Assembly (NCBI GenBank): GCA_017457215.1
Contig: JAFTHU010000035.1
Coordinates: 1 to 38,417, forward strand
Length of the DNA stretch: 38,417 nucleotides
Reading direction: 5' to 3'
Origin: Clostridia bacterium
GTDB lineage: Bacteria; Bacillota; Clostridia; Christensenellales; Borkfalkiaceae
Position 1 is the first letter of the stretch; every line of letters begins with the position of its first letter. Shown here in pieces: positions 15,983 through 25,175 of the stretch. A program made the position numbers and the translations under genes. The notes below the pieces were generated by a model. The model was not told the origin of the DNA. It saw nothing but the letters and a program-made list of their open reading frames with translations, and ran no database searches.

Positions 15983-16936
15983 ATGAACGAAGAAATCGAA
16001 TACGCAGAAATGTTGGAAATACCCGTATCCACCGTCAACGTCGTCAGAAAAAAACGCCGCAAACACACAGAAGAGCCGAGCCCCCGCCACGAAAAACGGC
16101 GGGCGAAAGAAGATACTTTTTTAAAAGAATCCGTCATCGCCCAGGTAAACGAACAGTTGCAAGATGCGTTGCAAGAAACACACACGGAAAACTCTGCGGA
16201 ACAAATTGTCGCAGACGCCGAATTGTTCGCCGAAAGCGCCAACAGCCAGGGGTATCTTTCCTTTGAACCCGACCACGAGCGCATGGATACCGTTCGCCTT
16301 TACGCCGCCGACGAAATCCCTTTATCGGACGACGAAAATTCCCTCTACGATTCGCAAAACGACGGGGGACGGTATGAAATGAATAAGAAACACAGCCGCG
16401 TATTCCGCGCCGTTCTGCATACGGAATTTGCCCTTGCCTGCGCACTTTGCGGGGCGATATTTTTCACCAACGTCTTTCTTCCGAACAGTGCGATGAATAA
16501 TTTTTTCCGCTCCATTCATACGCCCGTAACGGAAGCGGCTTCGCAGGAACGGCATTATTCGGATTTTGAACTTGCCCCTATCGTCAGCTCTTTTTCAGAG
16601 GCAGAATTAAATCTTTCCCCTAGCGGCGTACTCACCTTTCAGGACGATTGCCACGTCTATCCCGCGGCAAACGGAGAAATTTGTGAAATTTTGCAAACCG
16701 CAGAGGGTCTGTATACGGTAAAAGTAAGTTATACCGATTCTTTCAGCGGCGTTTTCAACGGACTCAATCAAGTATATTATGCCGTCGGCGACGAAGTAAA
16801 GGCAAACGTTCCAGTCGGTTATACGGCGGGCGAGGCAGAGGTGCAAATAACCATGTACGCCAGCGGCACGCTTTTAAATTGTTTTGAACTGACGGAGGAA
16901 AACTGCCTTGCCTGGGTGGACGCGACGGAAGAATAA
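15983..16936 (+). CDS. SpoIVFA-like membrane protein with degenerate M23 (LytM) domain
   Basis: The 317-residue protein has a charged cytoplasmic N-terminal part (1-140), one transmembrane helix (about 145-166), and an external domain. The last 100 residues follow the LytM/M23 pattern (NGEICEI, YTVKVSYTDSFSGVFNGLNQVYYAVGDEVKANVPVGY). The zinc ligands of active M23 peptidases are not evident, so a structural role is likely. SpoIVFA has this design: it holds the SpoIVFB protease inactive in the forespore outer membrane until a signal arrives. The SpoIVFB-like M50 gene begins one base after its stop codon, which is the main support. The sequence itself is divergent and the N-terminal part longer than in Bacillus. 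Confidence 0.65.
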   Translation: MNEEIEYAEMLEIPVSTVNVVRKKRRKHTEEPSPRHEKRRAKEDTFLKESVIAQVNEQLQDALQETHTENSAEQIVADAELFAESANSQGYLSFEPDHERMDTVRLYAADEIPLSDDENSLYDSQNDGGRYEMNKKHSRVFRAVLHTEFALACALCGAIFFTNVFLPNSAMNNFFRSIHTPVTEAASQERHYSDFELAPIVSSFSEAELNLSPSGVLTFQDDCHVYPAANGEICEILQTAEGLYTVKVSYTDSFSGVFNGLNQVYYAVGDEVKANVPVGYTAGEAEVQITMYASGTLLNCFELTEENCLAWVDATEE

Positions 16937-16937
16937 A

Positions 16938-17873
16938 ATGCACGCAACCGCAAAAAAACGCACGCGCAAGCCCGCACGCTTGCGCGTGTTTCGCCTCCAC
17001 CCCTTGTTTCTTGCCGTCGGAATTTGGTACGCTTGCAAGGGCGAGCTCTTTTTATTCCTCCTCTCTGCGCTCGTCGCCGTTCAACACGAATGCGCGCACG
17101 CATTCGCCGCTGCAAAACTCGGTTATCGCCTAAATGCTGTGGTTTTGATGCCGTTCGGCGCAGTCCTTGACGGAGATTTACGTGGTATTTCTTTAAAAGA
17201 CGAAATTTTTGTCGCTTTTTGCGGTCCGCTCTGCAATCTGCTAACAGCGGTATTTTTTGTTGCGCTTTGGTGGTTAGCCCCTACCATGTATGCGTTTACA
17301 GATACCGCGTGCTATACTTCTCTTGCCATCGCTCTTCTCAATTTGTTGCCCGCCTACCCCCTTGACGGCGGCAGAATTTTTAAATGCGTACTTACCCGAT
17401 TTTTTATTCGTTTTGACCCGCACGCAGGCAAAGCCGAAAAGCGGGCGGAAAAAATCTGCCGTTTTTTTACGCTGTGTTTTGCCACCGCTCTTTTTATTGC
17501 TTTTATGCGGCAATGCGTTTTACGCCAACCCAATTTTACCTTGCTTGCCTTTGCGCTTTTTTTGCTTTTTGGCGGAATAGGCAATCGCGACAAATCCGCC
17601 GTATACGAACGCATCGATTTTTCTTGCAAAGACGTTTTAAAACGGGGCGCGGAAATCAAGCGTGTAGCGGTTTTGGAAAGCTGTCCCGTCAAAAACGCAC
17701 TGCGTTTTCTTTCCCGCGGAAATTATCTGGTTCTTTCCGTTTTCGACGAAGAGGAAAATCATCTGTTCGATTTACCGCAAAACGAGCTTTCAGAATACTT
17801 TTTAAAAGCAGAAAATCCGTACACACCCCTCTCCAAACTGCATAAACAAGCAAAAAAAATTGAAAAATTATAG
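16938..17873 (+). CDS. spoIVFB: SpoIVFB-like site-2 (M50) metalloprotease
   Basis: This is an intramembrane zinc protease predicted to cleave pro-sigma-K in the mother cell. The 311-residue protein is strongly hydrophobic in its first two thirds. The zinc site is HECAH (50-54) and the third ligand D143 lies in LLPAYPLDGGRIF. Hydrophobic helices follow to about residue 205. The C-terminal soluble part (about 215-311) occupies the place of the CBS domain and looks divergent. The ATG at 16938 follows the SpoIVFA-like stop by one base, so translation is coupled; only a weak GGAAG stands upstream. Another M50 function is possible if this organism processes sigma-K differently. Confidence 0.8.
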   Translation: MHATAKKRTRKPARLRVFRLHPLFLAVGIWYACKGELFLFLLSALVAVQHECAHAFAAAKLGYRLNAVVLMPFGAVLDGDLRGISLKDEIFVAFCGPLCNLLTAVFFVALWWLAPTMYAFTDTACYTSLAIALLNLLPAYPLDGGRIFKCVLTRFFIRFDPHAGKAEKRAEKICRFFTLCFATALFIAFMRQCVLRQPNFTLLAFALFLLFGGIGNRDKSAVYERIDFSCKDVLKRGAEIKRVAVLESCPVKNALRFLSRGNYLVLSVFDEEENHLFDLPQNELSEYFLKAENPYTPLSKLHKQAKKIEKL

Positions 17874-17926
17874 AAAAATTGCTCTATCCTTTACAAAAAA
17901 ATCTTGCCAAAAAAAGGCAAAACTTC

Positions 17927-17956
17927 TTGCCAAAGCGTTCCCGCATGTGTTATACT
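17927..17956 (+). promoter_or_regulatory. sigma-A promoter of rng
   Basis: TTGCCA (17927-17932) and TATACT (17951-17956) are separated by 18 bases. A short inverted repeat (17904-17908 with 17916-17920) sits just upstream and may be a weak end signal for the preceding operon. The predicted start leaves a leader of about 70 bases. Confidence 0.65.
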
Positions 17957-18034
17957 AATGCTTGCGTGGTTTTCGTTCAACCGAATAAATAAAACCGCGA
18001 GCCCGACGATAACACCTGAAAAAAAGGAATAAAA

Positions 18035-19549
18035 ATGCAAGAAAAAATCAAAACAGAATGGTTTTTAGACCGTTATTGCGGGCAACAATTCGCTGCGTTG
18101 GTCGAGGACGGAAAACTAACGGAATTCTATTGTGAAAAAGAGCCTCGCACTTCTTGCGTAGGAAACATATACAAGGGACAGGTCGCCAACGTGCTTTCGG
18201 GCATGAACGCCGCATTTATTCATTGCGGGTTGGAAAAAAACTGTTATCTTTCTATGGAAGAAACGTATACCGACTACACCAAATACGACGGTACGTTGGG
18301 CGCAGAAAAAAGCAATTTATCCGATCTGAAAGTCGGCGACGAAATTATCGTACAAGTAACCAAGCCGCCGCGCGGCAATAAGGGTGCAAAGGTAACCACG
18401 CACCTTTCTTTCGTTGGCAAAAGCCTTATTTATCTGCCCAACACGGATTTTCTTGGGATTTCCCGCAAAATCACAGACGAGGCAACGCGAGAAAAATTAT
18501 TGCTTTCCGCTGAAAAAATGCGCGCTTCTTCGGAAGAGGGTTTTATCATACGCACCAAAGCCCCTTTCATTTCGGAAAAGCAGTTGAAAGCGGAAGCGAA
18601 ATATCTTAAAAAATTGCATACCGAAATGCTAGAAACGGCAAATTCTTCCCCCGTCGGTTCGATTTTATACGAAGACGAGGATTTGCCCGTCCGCGTTATG
18701 CGCGATTCCTACGGCGAAGATTTTTCCGCTATCCACGTAGGCGACAAGGAATTGTACGAGCGGTTGTTACGCTTAATCAAGCTCCGTAAAGACATTCCCG
18801 AAAGCAAGCTTATTTTCTATCAAGGCGAACGCTCTATGATGCGGGAATACGGTATCATGCCCCTTATCTACGGCACGGCAAGCCCCATCGTTCCGCTGGA
18901 AAACGGCGGCTATCTCGTCATTGAACACACCGAAGCTATGACCGTTGTGGACGTCAATACGGGCAGCTATGTCGGTGAAAACAATTTAGAAGAAACGGTT
19001 TTTTCCGTCAACCTTACCGCCGCTGCAGAAATCGCAAAACAAGTGCGTCTTCGTAATATAGGCGGGATTGTCGTAGTGGATTTTATCGATATGGTAGAAG
19101 AAACGCATCGCGAAGCGGTTACGGAAGCGTTAAAAACCGCACTCGCCCAAGACCGCGCAAAATGCAACGTTTTGCCTATGAGCGAACTTTGCCTCACGCA
19201 ATTCACTCGAAAACGGTTGGGCAGCGATATGCATTCGTATTTGGTAAAAGCATGCGAACACTGCGAGGGCAGAGGGCACGTGCACGACGATATTTTCGTT
19301 ATCACCCGTCTGCGTGCGGATATCCTTGATTGTTTTGCAGAGGGCAATGTTGCCGCCGTTGTCGAACTGAACGAAAATATTATGCAGCGAATCCTTTCGC
19401 ACGGTCTTTTTTCCAAAGAAGCAGTTGGCCGCTGGAAAGACAAACAAGTTTGTTTTATACCGCATAAAACGTTCAAGGAAAACTTCTTCACCGTCCACGG
19501 AGAAAAACAGTTTCTTTCCGAATTCCCAGAGCGAGCAAAAATTTTATAA
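18035..19549 (+). CDS. rng: ribonuclease G (RNase E/G family)
   Basis: This single-strand-specific endoribonuclease acts in mRNA and rRNA maturation. The 504-residue protein has an N-terminal RNase H-like part and an S1 RNA-binding domain (about 36-125, starting GNIYKGQVANVLSGMNAAF). The DNase I-like catalytic region has magnesium ligands D306 (VVDVNTG) and D349 (VVVDFIDM), and the zinc-link cysteines are C407/C410 in CEHCEGRGH. These positions line up closely with E. coli RNase E. There is no long C-terminal scaffold, so it is RNase G-sized. AAGGA precedes the ATG. It follows the spoIVF-like pair but has its own promoter and terminator. Confidence 0.94.
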   Translation: MQEKIKTEWFLDRYCGQQFAALVEDGKLTEFYCEKEPRTSCVGNIYKGQVANVLSGMNAAFIHCGLEKNCYLSMEETYTDYTKYDGTLGAEKSNLSDLKVGDEIIVQVTKPPRGNKGAKVTTHLSFVGKSLIYLPNTDFLGISRKITDEATREKLLLSAEKMRASSEEGFIIRTKAPFISEKQLKAEAKYLKKLHTEMLETANSSPVGSILYEDEDLPVRVMRDSYGEDFSAIHVGDKELYERLLRLIKLRKDIPESKLIFYQGERSMMREYGIMPLIYGTASPIVPLENGGYLVIEHTEAMTVVDVNTGSYVGENNLEETVFSVNLTAAAEIAKQVRLRNIGGIVVVDFIDMVEETHREAVTEALKTALAQDRAKCNVLPMSELCLTQFTRKRLGSDMHSYLVKACEHCEGRGHVHDDIFVITRLRADILDCFAEGNVAAVVELNENIMQRILSHGLFSKEAVGRWKDKQVCFIPHKTFKENFFTVHGEKQFLSEFPERAKIL

Positions 19550-19553
19550 ACCG

Positions 19554-19580
19554 AACGCCCTTAAATGCGGGCGTTTTTTA
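19554..19580 (+). terminator. terminator of rng
   Basis: A 7-bp stem (19554-19560 with 19569-19575) is followed by TTTTTTATTTTT, starting 5 bases after the stop codon. Confidence 0.88.
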
Positions 19581-19645
19581 TTTTTCTCTGTAAAATATTT
19601 CCTCTTCCCTCTCGTCTTTATTTTTCAGGATATACAAAAAAACGC

Positions 19646-19674
19646 TTTACAAGCAAAAAATAAAATGTTATAAT
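19646..19674 (+). promoter_or_regulatory. sigma-A promoter of the wzz-like/BY-kinase operon
   Basis: TTTACA (19646-19651) and TATAAT (19669-19674) are separated by 17 bases. The leader to the ATG at 19759 is about 75 bases. Confidence 0.78.
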
Positions 19675-19758
19675 AAATGCGTATGGCTCTATTTATAATG
19701 TAGCGTACGCACGTATAAGAGTTCAAACAATCAGCAAAAGATAGGCAAGGAGAACACA

Positions 19759-21075
19759 ATGGAAAACAACGTTCAAAAAGAAGAAGGACTCAGCTTGTTG
19801 GATATATTCCGTCTTCTTTTAAGCAAAATCAAACTTTTGATTTTGGTCGTTATCATCGGCGGGTTCGTCGGCGGCGCAATTTCCGTTTGGAAAACAAAGG
19901 ACGTAAAATATTACGGCACGCGAATCACTTTCTACGTAAACCCGAAAAACCCCACCTCGACAGGTGGAAACAGCTTGAATACGAGCGGCAGCCAATTCGG
20001 GGTATACGGCGCATACGGACAGCACGTTATGGATAACATGGTAAAACTGCTCAACGAAGACATCTTCGCAGAACAGTTGATTTTACGTAGCCAAAGCCTT
20101 ACGAACGCTCCCGAAGGCACGGACGTTAACGTCTATAAATATATCCCCGTGCCCGTTGATGGCATAGACGAATTAAGTACGGCATTAAACGGTGCCATTG
20201 CAAACGCTACCGAACCGGTGAACGCCATCTTAACAAGCGAAGACGCTTTGAAAACGGCGCAAACCGATTATTATGCCTCCGTCGAAGATTACAACGATAA
20301 GATGGTCGCTTTGGAAAAGGCGTGGGACGATCACGTAAACCCCCTTTCCAATTTCAACGAAAAAGAATATGAAGAATTAGCGAGCGTCCCTGAAGAGGTG
20401 AAAACGGCTCTCTCTAATATGATCGCGAGCAAACAAACCAGCGAATCTTTGCTTATCAGCGTCAATGCAAAAGTCAGCGCTTTGGAAGACGCGAAAGAAG
20501 ACGCGAAACCCTATATTAACGACACGCTGAAACTTTGGAGAAAAACGCCAAATTACCGCAGCTTGCACGCGCGCTATTCTTCCGCGATTCATTTCTCTTT
20601 CCTTTCGGCAAACGAAAGTTTGGAAGACGCAAACAACTTTGCGCGCAGTTTCATCTACGCAAACATCTCCGTTTTAGGTGATGAAAATAAAAAATTTGCA
20701 GAAAATCTGTTGGATTTGATTTACGAAGCCGTACCCGAATACGTTGCAGAAAACATGGCTGTTCCCAGCGGTTACACCGGCACAAACTGCGTTGCGACTT
20801 CCACAATGGAATCCATTCATCAAACGAACAGCGGCTACACGAGAAGCCAAGCAATCAAAATGGCAATTCTCTTGGCGGCTATTTCGGGCGTGGTGGCTTG
20901 CATTGTAATCATTGTCCTTGATAGATCGGATAAACGCCTGCGCGATTACGACGTGCTTACCAGAGAATTCCACGTTCCTATCCTCGGCGTCGTACCTACG
21001 ATTGAGATGCCGGAACATGACGATTCCGCGAAGAAAACCACGTCTGCAAATAAGCAGAACAAGGAGGAAAACTAA
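19759..21075 (+). CDS. Wzz/CapA-type polysaccharide co-polymerase (BY-kinase adaptor)
   Basis: The 438-residue protein has a short cytoplasmic N-terminus and a transmembrane helix at about 25-43. An external domain of about 320 residues follows, rich in predicted coiled coil (about 160-260), then a second transmembrane helix (about 368-387) and a 50-residue cytoplasmic tail with the typical HVPILGVVPTIE. This is the layout of chain-length regulators that activate a cytoplasmic tyrosine kinase in capsule or exopolysaccharide export. AGGAG precedes the ATG. Its stop codon overlaps the kinase ATG by one base. No glycosyltransferase, flippase or polymerase gene lies next to the pair, which is unusual. 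Confidence 0.85.
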   Translation: MENNVQKEEGLSLLDIFRLLLSKIKLLILVVIIGGFVGGAISVWKTKDVKYYGTRITFYVNPKNPTSTGGNSLNTSGSQFGVYGAYGQHVMDNMVKLLNEDIFAEQLILRSQSLTNAPEGTDVNVYKYIPVPVDGIDELSTALNGAIANATEPVNAILTSEDALKTAQTDYYASVEDYNDKMVALEKAWDDHVNPLSNFNEKEYEELASVPEEVKTALSNMIASKQTSESLLISVNAKVSALEDAKEDAKPYINDTLKLWRKTPNYRSLHARYSSAIHFSFLSANESLEDANNFARSFIYANISVLGDENKKFAENLLDLIYEAVPEYVAENMAVPSGYTGTNCVATSTMESIHQTNSGYTRSQAIKMAILLAAISGVVACIVIIVLDRSDKRLRDYDVLTREFHVPILGVVPTIEMPEHDDSAKKTTSANKQNKEEN

Positions 21076-21899
21076 TGGGACTTTTTTCTAAATTCACCGC
21101 AAAACTTTCTTCACGTTCTCATGCAAAGCGTTCCTTGAAAGCGGCGGAAACGCACCATTCTCACCGCCACGAATATCTTTTAAACGACGACACTCCTTTC
21201 GACGTAACCGAAGCTTTCCGTAACTTAAAAGCGGCGCTTTCGGTATCCGTTCCCAAAAAGGACGGCGGGGTTGTTATCATGACCACTTCCGCATATCCCG
21301 AGGACGGAAAAACGACGGTTACCGCAAACCTTGCACTCATGTTCGCAATGTCGAACGCCAAAGTTTTGCTTGTAGACGCGGATATCCGCAAAGGCAGAGT
21401 CGCAAAATATTTTAAACGCAAATCCGCACCCGGGCTTTCCGATTACCTTTCGGGACAGAACACTTTCGACGAAGTAGTGCATCAATCGCACGTCAACGAA
21501 AATCTTTCGTATATCACCTGCGGTACGCACTCTCCCAAACCCTACGAACTTCTTGAAAGCGAGGAAATGAAAGCGTTTTTACAAGAGCTTCGCGGTAAAT
21601 ACGATTATATTATTATCGATACTCCCCCCGTGCTTATTCTTTCCGACGCGCTTGCAATCGCGCCTGAAACAGACGGCGTCGTGCTCGTTTGCCGCCACCA
21701 AGTTTCTTATATCAGCGATATCGAACGCGCCCTCAACACTTTGAAATTCTCGAAAGCAAACGTCCTTGGCGTAGTTGTGAACGATTACAAACAGCCCAAA
21801 GCAGGCAAATTCTACGGCGGCTACAAAAAATATTATTACTATAATTACAATTATGCCTACGGCTCGACAAACCCGCAGGACACGGACAGCGAAGAATAA
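21075..21899 (+). CDS. bacterial tyrosine kinase (CpsD/CapB-type)
   Basis: This is a cytoplasmic BY-kinase of 274 residues. Walker A is TSAYPEDGKTTV (71-82), Walker A' VLLVDADIRKG (97-107) and Walker B YIIIDTPP (178-185). The C-terminal tyrosine cluster (247-262) has nine Tyr, the autophosphorylation tail of the family. Walker A has ED where GE is common, which still fits the family. It needs the cytoplasmic tail of the upstream Wzz-like protein for activity, and the genes overlap by one base. The target here is unknown because no polysaccharide cluster is adjacent. A terminator ends the two-gene operon before lon. Confidence 0.9.
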   Translation: MGLFSKFTAKLSSRSHAKRSLKAAETHHSHRHEYLLNDDTPFDVTEAFRNLKAALSVSVPKKDGGVVIMTTSAYPEDGKTTVTANLALMFAMSNAKVLLVDADIRKGRVAKYFKRKSAPGLSDYLSGQNTFDEVVHQSHVNENLSYITCGTHSPKPYELLESEEMKAFLQELRGKYDYIIIDTPPVLILSDALAIAPETDGVVLVCRHQVSYISDIERALNTLKFSKANVLGVVVNDYKQPKAGKFYGGYKKYYYYNYNYAYGSTNPQDTDSEE

Positions 21900-21919
21900 T
21901 TCGATGTTATCTTACAAAA

Positions 21920-21956
21920 AACGAGAGGGTGGGAAGAGTTCCCTCCCTCGTTATAT
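21920..21956 (+). terminator. terminator of the Wzz/BY-kinase operon
   Basis: An imperfect long stem (AACGAG at 21920-21925 with CTCGTT at 21947-21952, continued by GGG/CCC pairs with one bulge) is followed by TATATTTT, about 20 bases after the stop codon. Confidence 0.78.
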
Positions 21957-22000
21957 TTTACGGCGTTTGAACGACCAGAAAAACGGGTATTAATAAATAT

Positions 22001-24442
22001 ATGGAAAATACTACGCAAAAAGAAATCAGAACAACCAACCTTTTACCCATCGTGCCCCTGCGCGGCAAGGTGGCGTTTCCGCATACGAACGTTTCCTTTG
22101 AAGTGGGACGTGATATGACTTTAAAAGCCATTGACCGCGCTTCCACAACCGATAGAACCGTGCTCATTTTGACACAACGGGAAACGGAAAAGGACGAAAT
22201 TTCCACAGACGACGTATACACCGTCGGTTGTGTAGCAAAGATAAAGCAAGTTGCGCAGCTCACGGGCGGCGTAATACGCGTTTTATGCGAAGGCTTGTAC
22301 CGCGCAAAGACGCGCGGCGTTCATTTCGACGCGGAAAACGGTTATCTTTATGCCGTTTGCGACCCGATTGACAGCATTCGAGGCGATGAGGTTTTAGAAG
22401 AGGCGTACCTTCGTACAGCAAAGGCTCTTGTCAAAGACGTTTTCTCTTCCGACGGCAAGATCCCTAAAGATATTGCGGGAAAATTGGAACGTTGCCAAGA
22501 CGCAGACGAATACGTAGACGTTGCCCTTTCCAATATGCGGGTACGGTTAGAAGTCAAACAAACCATTTTAGAAGAACCCCGCGTAATCGAGCGTTTAAAA
22601 CGTTTCGAACAGTGCTTGAACGACGAATTGGAGATTTCGAAAATCGAAAAGAAAATCGCCAACGCCGTTCGTCAAAACATCGATAAAAACCAAAAAGAAT
22701 ATTTTTTGCGCGAACAGCTGAAAGCCATTCACACAGAACTCGGCGACGACGATAAGGAAGAAGACGAGCTCCGCGAAAAAATTTTAGCGAAGGGTTTGCC
22801 GCAGGATTTAGAAGAAAAGTGCTTAAAAGAGGTAAACCGTCTTGGAAAAATGCCATCTTCTTCCGCCGAATATACCGTCATTACGGGTTATTTGGAACAG
22901 GTTTTGGCTTTGCCTTGGACAGAAGAAACACAGGATACAGAACGCTTGGAAGACTGCGTTGCCGTATTGGACAAGGACCATTACGGATTGGAAAAAATCA
23001 AACGCCGCATTACAGAATATCTTGCCGTTTTGAAGCTCACGGGGTCGATGAAAGCGCCGATTTTGTGTTTTATAGGCCCTCCCGGCGTTGGCAAAACGAG
23101 TATCGCCCAATCGATTGCGCGCGCGCTGAACAGAAAATTTGTCCGTATGAGTCTTGGCGGCGTTAAAGATGAAGCAGAAATTCGCGGACATCGCCGCACC
23201 TATATCGGCGCAATGCCTGGGCGTATCTTGTACGGTATGAAAAACGCAGGCTCTATCAATCCCGTATTTTTATTGGACGAAATCGATAAAATCACCGCGG
23301 ATATGCACGGCGACCCTGCCAGTGCGTTATTGGAAGTGCTCGACCCGGAACAAAACGCCACTTTCCGTGACCGCTATTTGGAAGCACCGTACGATTTGAG
23401 CAAAGTTATGTTCATCACCACGGCAAACAGTTTGGATACCATTCCCGGCCCTTTGCGGGACCGTATGGAAATTATCGAACTTTCGGGTTATACCATGGAA
23501 GAAAAAACGGAAATTGCCCGTCGTTATCTCGTTCCCAAGCAATTAGCGGCAAACGGTTTGACGGACAACAACGCAACTTTTACCGTAGAGGGTATCCGCG
23601 CGGCAATCGAGGGTTACACGCGGGAAGCGGGCGTTCGTACTTTGGAACGCACGGTGGGCAGTTTATGCCGTAAAATCGCCGTGCAATACGCAAACGACAA
23701 AACATTGCCCTTGGTCACGGTTACGGAAGAAAAGGTAAAAGAGCTCCTCGGCGCACAGCGTTATAAAAAAGACGAAGAAAAAACCGAGGGCGAAATTGGC
23801 GCAGTTACAGGCTTGGCTTGGACAGCTGTCGGCGGTACGACGCTGACGGTGGAAGCTACCGCGATGCGCGGCAAGGGCGAAATCAAGCTCACGGGTAAGC
23901 TGGGCGACGTTATGAAAGAATCTGCCTTGGCGGCTCTTTCTTATCTGCGCGCTCACGCGGAAAAGTACGGAATACCAACGGAAAAATTCAGCGAAACCGA
24001 TTTGCATATCCACGTTCCCGAGGGCGCAACACCCAAAGACGGTCCAAGCGCGGGCATCACCATTGCCACAGCAATTCTGTCCGTCTTGACGGAACGGAAA
24101 GCACGCGGCGATATGGCTATGACGGGGGAAATTACTCTGCGCGGAAAAGTTTTGCCCATCGGCGGACTGAAAGAAAAAGCTTTGGCGGCAAGGCGGCTTG
24201 GCATTGAAACGGTGATTATTCCCCACGGAAACGCCGTGGAAATAGAAGAGTTACCCGAAGTTTTGAAAAAAGACGTTCGCTTCGTTCCCGTAAAATACGT
24301 AGACGAAGTATTCGCCTTGGCATTAGAAAACCGCGAGGCTTGCGACAAAACGGAAAACAAGCCCAAAACCGTGAAAAAATCTCACTCTTCTAAAGTTGTT
24401 CCTCCCATGGAATCGCCCCGCCGCGAAAGCGTTCGCTGTTGA
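22001..24442 (+). CDS. lon: ATP-dependent protease Lon (LonA)
   Basis: Lon is the cytoplasmic AAA+ serine protease that removes misfolded and short-lived regulatory proteins. The 813-residue protein has an N-terminal substrate domain (from LLPIVPLRGKVAFP) and a coiled-coil middle. Walker A is GPPGVGKTS near 358-366 and Walker B VFLLDEID. The protease domain has a Ser683/Lys726 dyad in PKDGPSAG and GGLKEKAL. The last 30 or so residues form a basic, Ser/Pro-rich tail. The Shine-Dalgarno is weak and no clear sigma-A promoter was found in the 45 bases after the preceding terminator. engB follows 23 bases downstream, the same order as lon-ysxC in Bacillus. Confidence 0.97.
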   Translation: MENTTQKEIRTTNLLPIVPLRGKVAFPHTNVSFEVGRDMTLKAIDRASTTDRTVLILTQRETEKDEISTDDVYTVGCVAKIKQVAQLTGGVIRVLCEGLYRAKTRGVHFDAENGYLYAVCDPIDSIRGDEVLEEAYLRTAKALVKDVFSSDGKIPKDIAGKLERCQDADEYVDVALSNMRVRLEVKQTILEEPRVIERLKRFEQCLNDELEISKIEKKIANAVRQNIDKNQKEYFLREQLKAIHTELGDDDKEEDELREKILAKGLPQDLEEKCLKEVNRLGKMPSSSAEYTVITGYLEQVLALPWTEETQDTERLEDCVAVLDKDHYGLEKIKRRITEYLAVLKLTGSMKAPILCFIGPPGVGKTSIAQSIARALNRKFVRMSLGGVKDEAEIRGHRRTYIGAMPGRILYGMKNAGSINPVFLLDEIDKITADMHGDPASALLEVLDPEQNATFRDRYLEAPYDLSKVMFITTANSLDTIPGPLRDRMEIIELSGYTMEEKTEIARRYLVPKQLAANGLTDNNATFTVEGIRAAIEGYTREAGVRTLERTVGSLCRKIAVQYANDKTLPLVTVTEEKVKELLGAQRYKKDEEKTEGEIGAVTGLAWTAVGGTTLTVEATAMRGKGEIKLTGKLGDVMKESALAALSYLRAHAEKYGIPTEKFSETDLHIHVPEGATPKDGPSAGITIATAILSVLTERKARGDMAMTGEITLRGKVLPIGGLKEKALAARRLGIETVIIPHGNAVEIEELPEVLKKDVRFVPVKYVDEVFALALENREACDKTENKPKTVKKSHSSKVVPPMESPRRESVRC

Positions 24443-24465
24443 TAATTTTCAAAAAGGAGGCTACC

Positions 24466-25140
24466 ATGTACGAAACGAAAAGAACTTTTGAGGAAGTAAA
24501 GCCCTCTTTGATTATTAAAAACGCGACGTTTATTACTTCCGCCGCACGTAAAGAGCAATTTATTGTTCCCGACAAACCCATGATTGCCGTTTGCGGTAAA
24601 TCCAACGTCGGCAAAAGCTCTTTTATCAATATGTTGGCAAACCGCAAAAAATTGGCGAAAACAAGTAGTGAACCGGGACGCACCCGCCTTGTAAACTATT
24701 TCGATTTTGGCGAATTTATTCTTGCTGACTTGCCCGGTTACGGTTTTGCGCGGGTTTCTAAAGGCGAAAAAGAAAAATGGGCAAAGACTTTGGACGATTT
24801 TTTCAAAGACAAGGAAAAAATCTCACACGTATTTATGTTGGTGGATTCTCGCCACGACCCTACGGCAGACGACGTGCAAATGATTGAATATCTGCATTTT
24901 CACACCTTGCCGTTTACAGTAACGCTGACCAAAGCAGACAAGCTTTCTAAAATGAAATTAAAGGAAAATATCCGCGCGATTGCCGCCGACCTCTATCTCG
25001 CCCCCGCCAATTTGTTGGCGACCAGTTCGGAAACGGGTTTTGGAAAAACAGAGGTTTTAAACAAAATCAAATCGGTTATCGACCTTGCAAATCAGCCCGT
25101 TATTGAAAACGAGAATGAAGAGGAAGAAATTGCAGAATAA
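24466..25140 (+). CDS. engB: ribosome biogenesis GTPase EngB/YsxC
   Basis: This essential GTPase acts in assembly of the 50S ribosomal subunit. In 224 residues it shows G1 GKSNVGKSS, the switch region with PGRTRLVNYF, G3 DLPGYGFA, G4 TKAD and G5-like ATSSETG. The acidic C-terminus (ENENEEEEIAE) is a little longer than usual. The start at 24466 has AAGGAGG 5 bases upstream; an in-frame ATG nine codons earlier overlaps the end of lon and lacks such a site. Gene order lon-engB supports cotranscription, ended by the terminator shared with dus. Confidence 0.96.
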   Translation: MYETKRTFEEVKPSLIIKNATFITSAARKEQFIVPDKPMIAVCGKSNVGKSSFINMLANRKKLAKTSSEPGRTRLVNYFDFGEFILADLPGYGFARVSKGEKEKWAKTLDDFFKDKEKISHVFMLVDSRHDPTADDVQMIEYLHFHTLPFTVTLTKADKLSKMKLKENIRAIAADLYLAPANLLATSSETGFGKTEVLNKIKSVIDLANQPVIENENEEEEIAE

Positions 25141-25143
25141 AAC

Positions 25144-25175
25144 AAAAAGAATTGGGAAAATCCCAACTCTTTTTT
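25144..25175. terminator. bidirectional terminator between engB and dus
   Basis: The core stem TTGGGA/TCCCAA (25152-25157 with 25161-25166) is extended by A/T-rich pairs with one mismatch, with an A-run on one side and a T-run on the other. It serves the convergent genes. Confidence 0.88.
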
